A program made the translations under genes and the position numbers. Positions 24,704 through 32,858 of a stretch of DNA of 50,878 bases are shown in pieces. The DNA is from Thermoplasmatota archaeon (lineage in GTDB: Archaea; Thermoplasmatota; Poseidoniia; Poseidoniales; Thalassarchaeaceae): assembly GCA_030828405.1 (NCBI GenBank), contig JAURCP010000009.1:1-50878 (forward strand), in the 5' to 3' direction. The first letter of the stretch is position 1, and the number at the start of each line of letters is the position of its first letter. The notes under the pieces were generated by a model. That model worked only from the letters and a program-made list of their open reading frames with translations, ran no database searches and had not been told where the DNA came from.

Positions 24704-26650
24704 ATGCACAAAAGAAATGCACTGATTGCCCTAATAATGACTGCCTGTCTTGTGACGATGCCTGTAGCTATGGCTGATTCAAACGAAGACATACCCACTA
24801 ATGCTACAAATACTGGAGTGCATGACACGTTAGTCGATGCTCTTGTACAAGCTGATCTAGTAAGTACATTACAAGGGGATGGACCATTCACAGTGTTCGC
24901 TCCAACAGATCAAGCATTCGCTGATGCTGGAATTGACTTGTCAACATTTGATACAGATGAAGAAATTGCTGTTCTAACAGATATCTTACTTTACCATGTT
25001 TACACAACGGGTGCAGTGTATGCAGCTGATGTAACAGATGGATTAACTGTTGCAATGGCTAACGGAGATGATGCTTCATTTACAGTAACTAATGGGACTG
25101 TAATGATTGGAGATGCTGCTGTAACTACAGCTGATGTTATGGCTTCAAACGGTGTTATCCATGTCATCGATAAGGTACTAATGCCACCAGCTGACCTAGT
25201 AGACATTGCAGCAGTTGCAATGTCAACAGGAGTACACGACTCATTAGTTGCTGCTCTAGTAAAGGCTGACTTAGTAAGTACAATGCAAGGCGTAGGACCT
25301 TACACAGTATTCGCTCCAACAGATCAAGCATTCACAGATGCTGGAATCGATTTGGATGCTTTCACAACTGATGAAGAAATTGCTGCTTTGACAAACATTT
25401 TACTTTACCACGTTTACTCTGGAGCAGTAAATGCTGCTGATGTGACAGACGGATTAGCAGTGCAAATGGTTAACGGAGATGATGCATCATTCACAATAAC
25501 AAATGGAACTGTTATGATTGAGGATGCAACAGTCACTGCGGCTGATGTTATGGCATCAAACGGTGTTATCCATGTCATTGACAAGGTACTAATGCCACCA
25601 GCACCATACACAGGAGTCGGTATTTGCTACAACTCTGTAACACACATGATTGCTGCTGGAGCATCAATGGAAGAGTGTGGAGCGTACATGTATGTAGAGA
25701 ATTACAGCATGAATGGAGAAGAGTTCACAGGTTGCTACAATACTGTGTCTCACTCATTAACAGATACTACACAAGCAATTTGTGAATCTTACATGTGGAC
25801 ACCGCCAGTAGACATTGCTACAACTGCAATGGCCACTGGAATACACACTTCCTTAGTTGCTGCACTGTCTGCATCAGAATTAGTTTCTACGTTACAAGGT
25901 GATGGTCCGTTTACAGTATTCGCTCCAACAGATCAAGCATTCGCTGATGCTGGAATCGATTTGGCAGCGTTTACAACAGATGAAGATATTGCTACACTAA
26001 CTGATATCTTACTTTACCATGTTTACTCAGGTTCAGTCAATGCTGCTGATGTAACAGATGGATTAACTGTAGCAATGGTTAACGGAGATGATGCATCATT
26101 CACAGTAACAGATGGAACTGTAATGGTTGGAGATGCTACTGTAGTGTTGGCTGATGTTCCTGCATCAAACGGTGTTATCCATGTCATCAACAAGGTACTA
26201 ATGCCACCAGCTGATGAACCTGTTGTTCCAGAGGGATGTGACTTTGTAATCGGATTAACAGATGATGGCATGGCTTTCGACAATACTGAACTAAGTATTG
26301 CAGTAGGCGAAACTGTATGCTGGATCTGGAATGATGCAGCTATGGCACATAACGTTGCACAAATCAGAGAAGAAGGAGATACTACAAGAGATGTAGCTGG
26401 AGAATATAGCGGTGCAGCAGCTACAACTGTTGATTATCGTGTCACCTTTACTGAAGATGAAACATTCTATTACATCTGTGAACCTCATGCAACCATGGAA
26501 ATGAACGGAAAGGTAGTTGTTGGAACTGGTATCAGTGAAACACCAACTCAAGTAGTAGATTCAGATGACAATACCCCAGGATTTACAGCGGGTATTGCTG
26601 CAATAGCACTAATCAGTGCATTGGTTGTCGCAGGCTCACGCCGTAGATAA
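24704..26650 (+). CDS. Surface protein: three fasciclin domains, cupredoxin domain, PGF-CTERM-like anchor
   Basis: A 648-residue exported protein. Residues 1-24 are a signal peptide ending AMA. Three fasciclin (FAS1) domains follow (about 36-163, 174-300 and 377-503), each with TVFAPTDQAF and ILLYHVY motifs. A Cys-containing linker (about 300-375, with repeated GICYN/GCYNT and ECGAY/ICESY units) separates the second and third. A plastocyanin-like domain then carries all type 1 copper ligands: His in MAHNVAQ and Cys, His and Met in YICEPHATMEM. The end, PGF then a hydrophobic helix then RRR, matches PGF-CTERM signals processed by archaeosortase. FAS1 implies adhesion, and the copper site implies electron transfer or redox sensing. 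I start at 24704 because the earlier in-frame ATG adds a segment before the signal peptide. Confidence 0.92.
   Translation: MHKRNALIALIMTACLVTMPVAMADSNEDIPTNATNTGVHDTLVDALVQADLVSTLQGDGPFTVFAPTDQAFADAGIDLSTFDTDEEIAVLTDILLYHVYTTGAVYAADVTDGLTVAMANGDDASFTVTNGTVMIGDAAVTTADVMASNGVIHVIDKVLMPPADLVDIAAVAMSTGVHDSLVAALVKADLVSTMQGVGPYTVFAPTDQAFTDAGIDLDAFTTDEEIAALTNILLYHVYSGAVNAADVTDGLAVQMVNGDDASFTITNGTVMIEDATVTAADVMASNGVIHVIDKVLMPPAPYTGVGICYNSVTHMIAAGASMEECGAYMYVENYSMNGEEFTGCYNTVSHSLTDTTQAICESYMWTPPVDIATTAMATGIHTSLVAALSASELVSTLQGDGPFTVFAPTDQAFADAGIDLAAFTTDEDIATLTDILLYHVYSGSVNAADVTDGLTVAMVNGDDASFTVTDGTVMVGDATVVLADVPASNGVIHVINKVLMPPADEPVVPEGCDFVIGLTDDGMAFDNTELSIAVGETVCWIWNDAAMAHNVAQIREEGDTTRDVAGEYSGAAATTVDYRVTFTEDETFYYICEPHATMEMNGKVVVGTGISETPTQVVDSDDNTPGFTAGIAAIALISALVVAGSRRR
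24812..26211 (+). repeat. Three internal repeats of about 380 bases encoding FAS1 domains
   Basis: Repeat units lie at about 24812-25191, 25226-25602 and 25835-26211. They share long identical DNA stretches, such as GCTCCAACAGATCAAGCATTC (starting at 24899, 25313 and 25922) and GGTGTTATCCATGTCAT before AAGGTACTAATGCCACCAGC. Identity at silent positions suggests recent duplication or gene conversion. Differences in the second copy (EDATVTAADV) and third (GDATVVLADV) show they are beginning to diverge. Confidence 0.9.
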
Positions 26651-27022
26651 TCGGACTTCGACCCACCCGTCGAGCTCTCTCGTCTCATGGACGACGAGAG
26701 GGCTCGGCCTCCTTAGGGAGCCAAGAAATCGTCCATAAAGAGGAAAAAGAGGGAATGGTGACCATTCCTTTACCTCTCCATTGTTTAGATCATAACGAGT
26801 TTGATGTAATGGACAAGTAATACAATCATCTTTCACTTTGCCACCGTAAGCGAGTGGCCAAGCCATATGCCTACAGAGAGCATCTGTCGCATGAACTGTT
26901 GATTCTTGTCTAAGTAACATTATACTTTTAAGACCAATATTTCGCATCTTTTTTTTACCTAATTTTAATTTATCACTTCTAATAACCTGATGCCAATTAT
27001 CGCCTTCCACTGGTAATTTCAT
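26636..27022 (-). CDS. Rieske 2Fe-2S protein
   Basis: A 128-residue soluble Rieske domain. The cluster ligands are C50 and H52 in CRHM and C70 and H73 in CPLH, with spacing typical of small Rieske ferredoxins and dioxygenase-type domains. No signal peptide or membrane helix is seen, so it should act in the cytoplasm as an electron carrier. Its 3' end overlaps the convergent fasciclin gene by 15 bases and encodes, within its last 25 codons, a strong GC-rich inverted repeat. The Rieske gene has an AT-rich leader of about 58 bases after the SDR gene on the same strand. Confidence 0.9.
   Translation of the reverse strand: MKLPVEGDNWHQVIRSDKLKLGKKKMRNIGLKSIMLLRQESTVHATDALCRHMAWPLAYGGKVKDDCITCPLHQTRYDLNNGEVKEWSPFPLFPLYGRFLGSLRRPSPLVVHETRELDGWVEVRLSTA
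26671..26706. repeat. 14-bp GC-rich inverted repeat at the convergent gene ends
   Basis: CGAGCTCTCTCGTC (26671-26684) pairs with GACGAGAGGGCTCG (26693-26706) with one G-T wobble and an eight-base loop. It lies 20 bases after the fasciclin stop on the plus strand and inside the Rieske coding region on the minus strand. It could protect or define the 3' end of the abundant surface-protein message. Confidence 0.75.
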
Positions 27023-27080
27023 AACGATTCAAGTTATGAAGTGACATTTGAATGTCTGTAATCAGTAGAGATAAAAATAT

Positions 27081-27821
27081 CTATTTTAGGTTAGTTAAAC
27101 CACCATCGACAGGTATAATGTCGCCAGTCATCCAATCAGGAGCACTAGTGATTAACCACTCTGCTACTGAGGCAATATCATCAGGTTCACCTATTTTACC
27201 TACTGGATGCATCTCTTCACTAATTTTTCTACTTTGTTCACTTGCCAATAAATGTGATGAAAGAGGAGTATCTACTAATCCTGGAGAAATTACATTTACT
27301 CTGATACCGCGCTTTGCATAATCAGATGCTGCTGCCCTAGCTAAACCTTCAACTCCGGCTTTTGCTGCTGAAATAGCAGCGTGATTGGGCATACCTAGCG
27401 ATGCTGCTGCAGATGAGAAAAGTACAATTCGCCCACCATTTCCTCTCATCATTATCTTTGCAGTAGCTCTAATTACATTGAATGAGGTAACTAAATTTTG
27501 GTTAATAGTTTCCATGAATTGCTCCGAACTTGTTGCATGAAGAGGTCGGAGAAATATTGATCCTACCGAATTTATAACAGCGTCTAATGAACCATAAGTC
27601 TCATTAATCTGTTTTGCTTTTTCTTGGACATCATCAGCGTTTGTTGCATCGACGATTAGGCTATCTATAGATCTACCATCAGAAACTAGATTTAAATTTT
27701 CTATGTTTCTAGCACTAATTATGACTTTCCAACCATTGTCCGACATACGTCTGGCAAGGTTAGAGCCTATACCACCAGAACCTCCAATTATCCAAACTAC
27801 TTTACTATCTACATCTGACAT
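27081..27821 (-). CDS. Short-chain dehydrogenase/reductase-like protein lacking the catalytic Tyr
   Basis: A 246-residue Rossmann-fold protein of the classical SDR type. The nucleotide motif GGSGGIG starts at residue 13, NSVG near 84-87 replaces NNAG, the structural Asn is N109 and the catalytic Ser is S137. Thirteen residues after S137, where Tyr of the YxxxK motif belongs, the sequence reads HAAISAAKAG, so Ile150 replaces Tyr while Lys154 is kept. The C-terminal DDIASVAEWL and GDIIPVDGG are normal. Similar NHEAIAAAK-type SDRs exist, so this may be a distinct subfamily with altered chemistry or a non-catalytic role. It ends the SDR/ABC1 pair; the ABC1 kinase gene lies five bases downstream. 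Confidence 0.88.
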   Translation of the reverse strand: MSDVDSKVVWIIGGSGGIGSNLARRMSDNGWKVIISARNIENLNLVSDGRSIDSLIVDATNADDVQEKAKQINETYGSLDAVINSVGSIFLRPLHATSSEQFMETINQNLVTSFNVIRATAKIMMRGNGGRIVLFSSAAASLGMPNHAAISAAKAGVEGLARAAASDYAKRGIRVNVISPGLVDTPLSSHLLASEQSRKISEEMHPVGKIGEPDDIASVAEWLITSAPDWMTGDIIPVDGGLTNLK

Positions 27822-27825
27822 AACT

Positions 27826-29070
27826 TTACACCTTTAATTCACTAATTTTTTCATTTAAATTGAGGCCTAAACGGAATTCTTCGAGATAAGGCCCCATTGA
27901 CTCAATTAATTTTACATCAGGATGTGTTCGAAGGACTAATCCATCTAAGTACATCAATGCACGAATAATTGGAAATGCTTCTTCACCGAAATCAGCTCCT
28001 GCTTTTTCTACCGCAGCCTGAACTGTTTGCATCATGATTCTAGTCAAACTTTTCTCACCAACTGATTGATTTTCAAAGCCGTCATAAATCTTATTCATTT
28101 CTTTGTAGTAATTATCTAAATTACTAGAATTCAATGGAGAATCTGATAAACCGAGGAGTGAATCAAAGGCTTCCTTGAAGTTATTTGCAGATAAATACTC
28201 AAAGAATTGGAATAGCGACAGATTGACTTTGGAAGGAGCATGGCATATTGCTCCATTATCGATAAAAACAAACTTACCTTCATTGTCTATGATACAGTTT
28301 CCAGGATGTAAGTCTCCATGAAAAGTACCGATTCCAAATAGATAAGCCCCATGAATTCTAAATAATTGCAATAGAGTATCCCAAGTAAGTGATTTTTCTT
28401 CAATCCCGTCTTCTAGAGATTTACCTTCAATAAACTCAGAAACTAAAACATCCTCATTAGATAACTCAGACCAATATTTCGGAAATCGCAACAAATCCAT
28501 AGGGAAATTCTTAGAAATTTCATATTTTATTTCTTCTAGTTCTTTTGCCCCTTTGATTTCGTTACGTAAGTCGAGTTCTCTGGTCGTATAATCTGCAACA
28601 TGATTTAGTAAAGCAACAGGATTACCTACTCTGCGAAGTTTTCTGTTAAAGAATAGAAAAATTCTGAGCCATCTTCTCATTCTCTCGACATCTCTTCTAA
28701 ATGTTTTAGAATTTTGATTTTTAATTATTTTAACTACTACTTCTTCGCCTGTTTTTAATTTCCCTCTATGTACTTGACCAACAGATGCTGCTGCCAAAGG
28801 CATTTTCTCAATATTCTCAAATGCATCAAAAAAACCTTCAGGTGCTCTGGATTCAAGGTTAGCAAATACATCTTCAGTCGGAATACTGGCTGCATGCTGA
28901 TACAATTGTTGTAGTTGCCTACATTTTTCAACACCAATCAAATCGGATCTGAGAGCAAAAATCTGTGCCAATTTAACTGAAAGTAGTCCTTGTTTCTGAA
29001 TCCAGTCCAAATCTGCTGGTTTTTTCTTCAAGATTTCACGCATGAAGAATAAGAAAGTCAGTAATCTCAC
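27826..29070 (-). CDS. ABC1/AarF/UbiB family atypical kinase
   Basis: A 414-residue protein of the ABC1 family, atypical kinases linked to isoprenoid quinone or lipid metabolism. Near the N-terminus QGLLSVKLAQIFALRSDL corresponds to the family KxGQ motif, here KLAQ, so the Gly is Ala. The alanine-rich loop AAASVGQVHRG and the lysine in VVVKIIK follow, then the catalytic loop GTFHGDLHPGNCI and metal loop FIDNGA (DNG instead of the usual DFG). A slightly hydrophobic N-terminal segment may mediate membrane contact. It lies next to the SDR gene on the same strand, so both could act on a common lipid substrate; this is inferred. Confidence 0.9.
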   Translation of the reverse strand: MRLLTFLFFMREILKKKPADLDWIQKQGLLSVKLAQIFALRSDLIGVEKCRQLQQLYQHAASIPTEDVFANLESRAPEGFFDAFENIEKMPLAAASVGQVHRGKLKTGEEVVVKIIKNQNSKTFRRDVERMRRWLRIFLFFNRKLRRVGNPVALLNHVADYTTRELDLRNEIKGAKELEEIKYEISKNFPMDLLRFPKYWSELSNEDVLVSEFIEGKSLEDGIEEKSLTWDTLLQLFRIHGAYLFGIGTFHGDLHPGNCIIDNEGKFVFIDNGAICHAPSKVNLSLFQFFEYLSANNFKEAFDSLLGLSDSPLNSSNLDNYYKEMNKIYDGFENQSVGEKSLTRIMMQTVQAAVEKAGADFGEEAFPIIRALMYLDGLVLRTHPDVKLIESMGPYLEEFRLGLNLNEKISELKV

Positions 29071-29160
29071 ATATACAAGTAAGCACTAACCAATATAATG
29101 GGTCGTATCAATCCATAGAGAAAAATACAGCCAATTTCTACTGTAAATTAGTTTCCATCA

Positions 29161-30915
29161 TTAACAGCAACTATCGTTCTTACTCTCTTGAGCGCAGAAA
29201 CATGTCTTAGCAGGAATAATATCTGCTCGAGAACTTCTTTCGTTAAATTGAGAAGTTACTTTTTCTAGCTCACCAGAAGTATCTCCTCTGGCTTCTAAAC
29301 ATAATTTAAGTCCTAATAGACCCCACATATTATCTTTCCAAAGATCGATGTCTGCACGGTATACTGCTTCAGCTTCTTCTACTTCTCCTTGTTCTAGAAG
29401 TAGCGCACCTAGAATATGGCGTACGGGTTGCATTTGACCCCAAGGTTCGTTGTATGCAAGATTTAATGATAAATCTACTCCACGACGTAGGTGATCGAAT
29501 GCTGCTGTAAAATCAGCATCTTGACCTTTTTCTTTTGCGAGATACTGCCTACGATATTCAATTTCTCCATCTAAAATTGCATCATTCACTAAAAGAATAC
29601 AAGGACCTTCACTTGGATCTTGGTACATCAAATTATTATGAAGTACTCTACCTGCTAGAGCCGGATTCTGTAACGCTTCTTTGAACAAAACTTGTTCGGC
29701 TTCTGCTTCAGGTACCATTCCCATAGATGCATAAGCAACCCCTCTTGCATAATGCTGAGTAGCTATAGCCGCAGGGAATACATCTTTATCTGTATGTAAT
29801 GGTTCATTTAGAATCTCATTCCACTTACCGAATCTAATCATTACATGCCAAGGCATTGTAACATAGGATTCAAGGAAAATAGCTCCCATTGGTATCACTC
29901 CCGCTAACATGAACTGAACACCTGAATTGGCATCACCAGCAGGGAGTGTTTCAACTGCCTTGCGTGCATATTTTAAAGCGGTTTCATATTGACCATCGAA
30001 CATTGCACACCAAACAACGAAATGATGGTTGTGCATTCTGTAAAATTTATAAAATTGTGATTCATTACCTGTTATCTCGACATAGCGATCATCGGCCTCC
30101 ACTGCTGCAATATTGCAATCTATAGCTTCTTTCCACTGCCCTACCCAAGCATCAATATGAGAGGGCATATGAACTAAGTGGCCTAGACCGGGCATTCTTG
30201 TGCGGAGAACATCTGCAGCAGGAAGCGCTCTTTCAGGGAAGGGGGACAACTCTAATGCATGACAGTATAGGTGGCAAATAGCGGGATGGACCTTTGCTTC
30301 ATCACTGCTTTCAAATGCATCTTCCAGGACTTTCACAAGGAGTAAAGTATTATCATCAGCAGGAGTTATTTCGCCAGTTTTCGTATTCTTATCCCAAAGT
30401 TGCCATGCCTTTAGATTCATCAGAGCCTCCACATAAATTGCAGTTACATCCAAGTTCCCTTTATACTTCTCATAAAGAGGGGCCATGGCATCTGCGAAAG
30501 CAATATTTAATTCAGGGCTATTTCCCATGTTCAGGACTGAAGGATCTGCAGCATCACGAGCTTCTTCGGAATGTCTTTCTGCTAAGGCATTTATTAGATC
30601 TTGTTCTAATTCTGTACATTTATCTTTGAGAGACATAGCCTGTTGAATAGGATCATGCCCTGAACCTAGGCCAGGGGACCAGTTGTAATTTGAAGACAGG
30701 CAGTATGCAATGCCCCACCATGCCATAGCACAATCAGGGTCTAACTCGGTACACTTTTGAAAACACGCAATGGCTTCTTCATGATTATAATTTAACATGT
30801 GTCCATGTGCAAGGATATACATTTTTCGTGTTTCATCATTTCTACAAGTAATCTCGTTTGCAAAAGAATAATTCGAAGCGTCGCCAAAATCATAATCATC
30901 GGGTTTTAGTACCAT
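29161..30915 (-). CDS. Large TPR protein with Cys-rich C-terminus
   Basis: A 584-residue soluble protein of tetratricopeptide-type helical repeats. Clear units include residues 38-70 (GHMLNYNHEEAIACFQKCTELDPD) and others near 310-345 and 400-430, with a long region between them resembling a known family of large TPR proteins of bacteria that contains PSHIDAWVGQW and a His-rich NHHF motif. There is no signal peptide. The last 17 residues (TCFCAQESKNDSCC) contain four Cys and could bind a metal or be redox-active. A minus-strand TATA-like box 27 bases before the ATG suggests a leaderless transcript. The function is not known to me; a scaffolding role is the usual interpretation. Confidence 0.8.
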   Translation of the reverse strand: MVLKPDDYDFGDASNYSFANEITCRNDETRKMYILAHGHMLNYNHEEAIACFQKCTELDPDCAMAWWGIAYCLSSNYNWSPGLGSGHDPIQQAMSLKDKCTELEQDLINALAERHSEEARDAADPSVLNMGNSPELNIAFADAMAPLYEKYKGNLDVTAIYVEALMNLKAWQLWDKNTKTGEITPADDNTLLLVKVLEDAFESSDEAKVHPAICHLYCHALELSPFPERALPAADVLRTRMPGLGHLVHMPSHIDAWVGQWKEAIDCNIAAVEADDRYVEITGNESQFYKFYRMHNHHFVVWCAMFDGQYETALKYARKAVETLPAGDANSGVQFMLAGVIPMGAIFLESYVTMPWHVMIRFGKWNEILNEPLHTDKDVFPAAIATQHYARGVAYASMGMVPEAEAEQVLFKEALQNPALAGRVLHNNLMYQDPSEGPCILLVNDAILDGEIEYRRQYLAKEKGQDADFTAAFDHLRRGVDLSLNLAYNEPWGQMQPVRHILGALLLEQGEVEEAEAVYRADIDLWKDNMWGLLGLKLCLEARGDTSGELEKVTSQFNERSSRADIIPAKTCFCAQESKNDSCC

Positions 30916-30937
30916 ATTTTTATCGGAATAGGGTTAG

Positions 30938-30945
30938 AGTATAAT
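30938..30945 (-). promoter_or_regulatory. TATA box of the TPR gene
   Basis: On the minus strand ATTATACT is centred 27 bases before the ATG at 30915, and no ribosome-binding sequence is present. This predicts a leaderless message. Confidence 0.5.
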
Positions 30946-30976
30946 GGATGTCCCAATGGTTTATATCTAAGAAAGG

Positions 30977-30986
30977 AAAAAAAAAA
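30977..30986 (-). terminator. Poly-T terminator after the TrmB-like gene
   Basis: Directly after the TGA stop of the TrmB-like gene the minus strand has ten consecutive T, followed by CC and TTTC. Archaeal RNA polymerase terminates at such uridine tracts without a hairpin, so this should end the ribA-peroxiredoxin-TrmB transcript. Confidence 0.7.
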
Positions 30987-32354
30987 TCAATTCATGATTA
31001 TTTCATATCTACTATGGAAATTATTTGAAGAATCTCCAAGTATTCTGGTGACTTCTATGCCGTCTCTTGATTCATATCTTGACATAATAGCTCCTTCAAT
31101 TATACCGTCATCAAGAGCCCACAATGGAAGACTTTCTTCTGACAACTTCTCATCAAGATGGACTTCAATATGAAATACTGGGTCAATATCATAAGTCAGT
31201 TTACCTAAACCAGAATACTCCCACCAATCCATCATTTCATTCAAGTATTCAACATCGCCATTAATATCTTTCATTGAGAATGACAGTTCTTCTCCAATTC
31301 TTATTCCAACCTGTCTTAATAAAGTTTCAATATCAATTCCAAAAGCCGCGAGACTTTGAACTCCACCAGTTTCTAGTTTCTTTCTTGCTTGATTAATCTC
31401 CATGCCAGCATTAAGAATTGATTCCGGATCAAAAGGTGTATCTTCAGTTGGTAAATCATCATTGACATCAAGAATTTCTCTGATTCGCTCTAAAAATGAG
31501 CCCCCCTCAAATGTTAATCTCAAAGGATCAACAATTCTATTCTCTGTATATCTCTTAGATGCTGAATCTAGAGGGACACCTTCGGACCAAATGGATTCTA
31601 CAAGATTTGCCCATGAATTTGAAAAATCAGGAGATTCGATTACCAAGGCAGCATCTTCTTTACCTCTTCCAACGGGATTTTCTTCCATGTTCAAATATTG
31701 GATAGTTTCCAGATTATCCATCAAAGCACCTTGAGCCTCCAAATTATCTGTATGTCGAACTTCAATTAAGTCGTGTAAGTCTCCATAAAATCGTAAAGTA
31801 CGACGATCTAATTGTCCGATTACACGAATATTAATTCCTCTGTTAGCGGCATTATTTACAGCGGTAATTGCCGGGCTCCGGCAAAGGTGAAGGATCCCAA
31901 ATTTGCCTAATAATAATATTAAATTCTGTGTAGAATCATCCGCCATCTTTTCGATTCTCTTCATAATGTGGGTTCGTTCTTTTAGTACAGCGAATTTTGG
32001 ATTAATATCTGTACTCTCCTCAACTGTTTCATTAAATTTGAGAGTATTAGGATTTACTTGCACTTCTTCATACGCTTGCTCTATCCTTTGTAGCTGCAAT
32101 TTTCTAATTCCGATAAGGTGCTCAACTGCTTCAGTAATTGGAGGACAGGAAAATCTCATCGGCCTATCTGCAGTTGTTTTCACCAAACCTATTGACTGTA
32201 ATTTTTCTAGGGAATTGTAAGCATCTAAACGAGTAGTTTCTAATTCTTTAGCAAGCTCACTCGCCTTTAAATTTGATTTAGAAGAAAGAACCAAAACCGC
32301 TTTAATTTCTCTTTCATTCAATCCTGCGTCACTTAAGATGACTTCCCAACTCAT
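30987..32354 (-). CDS. TrmB-like transcriptional regulator
   Basis: A 455-residue protein with an N-terminal winged helix-turn-helix of TrmB type (about 10-75; LTSKSN-like recognition in ASELAKELETTRLDAYNSLEKLQSIGLV) followed by a large effector region. The middle (about 140-260) resembles a phospholipase D-like fold, as in TrmB C-terminal domains: it contains CRSPAITAVNNAANRGINIRVIG, then LNMEENPVGRG and LVIESPDFSNSWA. The remaining 180 residues have no match that I recognise. It overlaps the peroxiredoxin gene by one base (TAATG), so both may be regulated together, and the protein could control its own operon. The ligand is unknown. Confidence 0.82.
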   Translation of the reverse strand: MSWEVILSDAGLNEREIKAVLVLSSKSNLKASELAKELETTRLDAYNSLEKLQSIGLVKTTADRPMRFSCPPITEAVEHLIGIRKLQLQRIEQAYEEVQVNPNTLKFNETVEESTDINPKFAVLKERTHIMKRIEKMADDSTQNLILLLGKFGILHLCRSPAITAVNNAANRGINIRVIGQLDRRTLRFYGDLHDLIEVRHTDNLEAQGALMDNLETIQYLNMEENPVGRGKEDAALVIESPDFSNSWANLVESIWSEGVPLDSASKRYTENRIVDPLRLTFEGGSFLERIREILDVNDDLPTEDTPFDPESILNAGMEINQARKKLETGGVQSLAAFGIDIETLLRQVGIRIGEELSFSMKDINGDVEYLNEMMDWWEYSGLGKLTYDIDPVFHIEVHLDEKLSEESLPLWALDDGIIEGAIMSRYESRDGIEVTRILGDSSNNFHSRYEIIMN

Positions 32355-32827
32355 TAAAATTCTCTCCGTTTTGTAACGTCACTCATAGCAGCCAAAATCT
32401 TAGCCACATGATTTCTGGGACGGAATAACCAATCATAGACATAATGAATTTCTCTATCAGGGCCTATTACAAATGAAGACTTTGCAGGAAATTGTCCGAG
32501 ATATACAGGTACTTCGTACATGTCTGCAATAGATCTATCTGGGTCAGAAAGTAAAGGGAATGGTAGGCCAAGCTCTTCTTTGAATTCTTTGTGATCTGAT
32601 GTTGAATCTTGACTGATACCAATTATCTCTACAGGAGGTGTAAGAGATCGAAACAAATCATATTGTTCTTTGAAACTAAGACATCCTCTTTTGCAAGTTG
32701 GCGAACCGTCCTTTGCATAAAAGAAGATAACTTTCCATTCCCCATCTAAGTCTGAAAACTTAAACTCATTAGAATCACTATCTAACAATATAAAGTCCGG
32801 AGCTTTCTCTCCCACTGACACTACCAT
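32354..32827 (-). CDS. Peroxiredoxin (AhpC/TSA, Bcp-like) with an altered active site
   Basis: A 157-residue thioredoxin-fold peroxiredoxin that reduces peroxides. N-terminal GEKAPDFIL and SQDSTSDHKEFKEELGLPFPLLSDPD are typical of the Bcp/PrxQ group. The peroxidatic Cys is in KDGSPTCKRGC. Compared with the standard YPKDxxPGC(T)xxxC arrangement, Pro seven residues before the Cys is Ala and the second Cys is four rather than five residues after it. The enzyme may thus be one-Cys-like or use a different resolving step. A second, more typical Bcp lies at 36538. It is coupled to the TrmB-like gene downstream. Confidence 0.9.
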   Translation of the reverse strand: MVVSVGEKAPDFILLDSDSNEFKFSDLDGEWKVIFFYAKDGSPTCKRGCLSFKEQYDLFRSLTPPVEIIGISQDSTSDHKEFKEELGLPFPLLSDPDRSIADMYEVPVYLGQFPAKSSFVIGPDREIHYVYDWLFRPRNHVAKILAAMSDVTKRREF

Positions 32828-32858
32828 ATGTCCATCTCCTTTGATATTGCTAAAATAC

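Noticed and set aside
24812-26211. Repeated DNA considered as a CRISPR array or mobile repeat
   Set aside because: The repeats are in frame inside one gene, about 380 bases long, and encode FAS1 domains; there are no short repeats with unique spacers.
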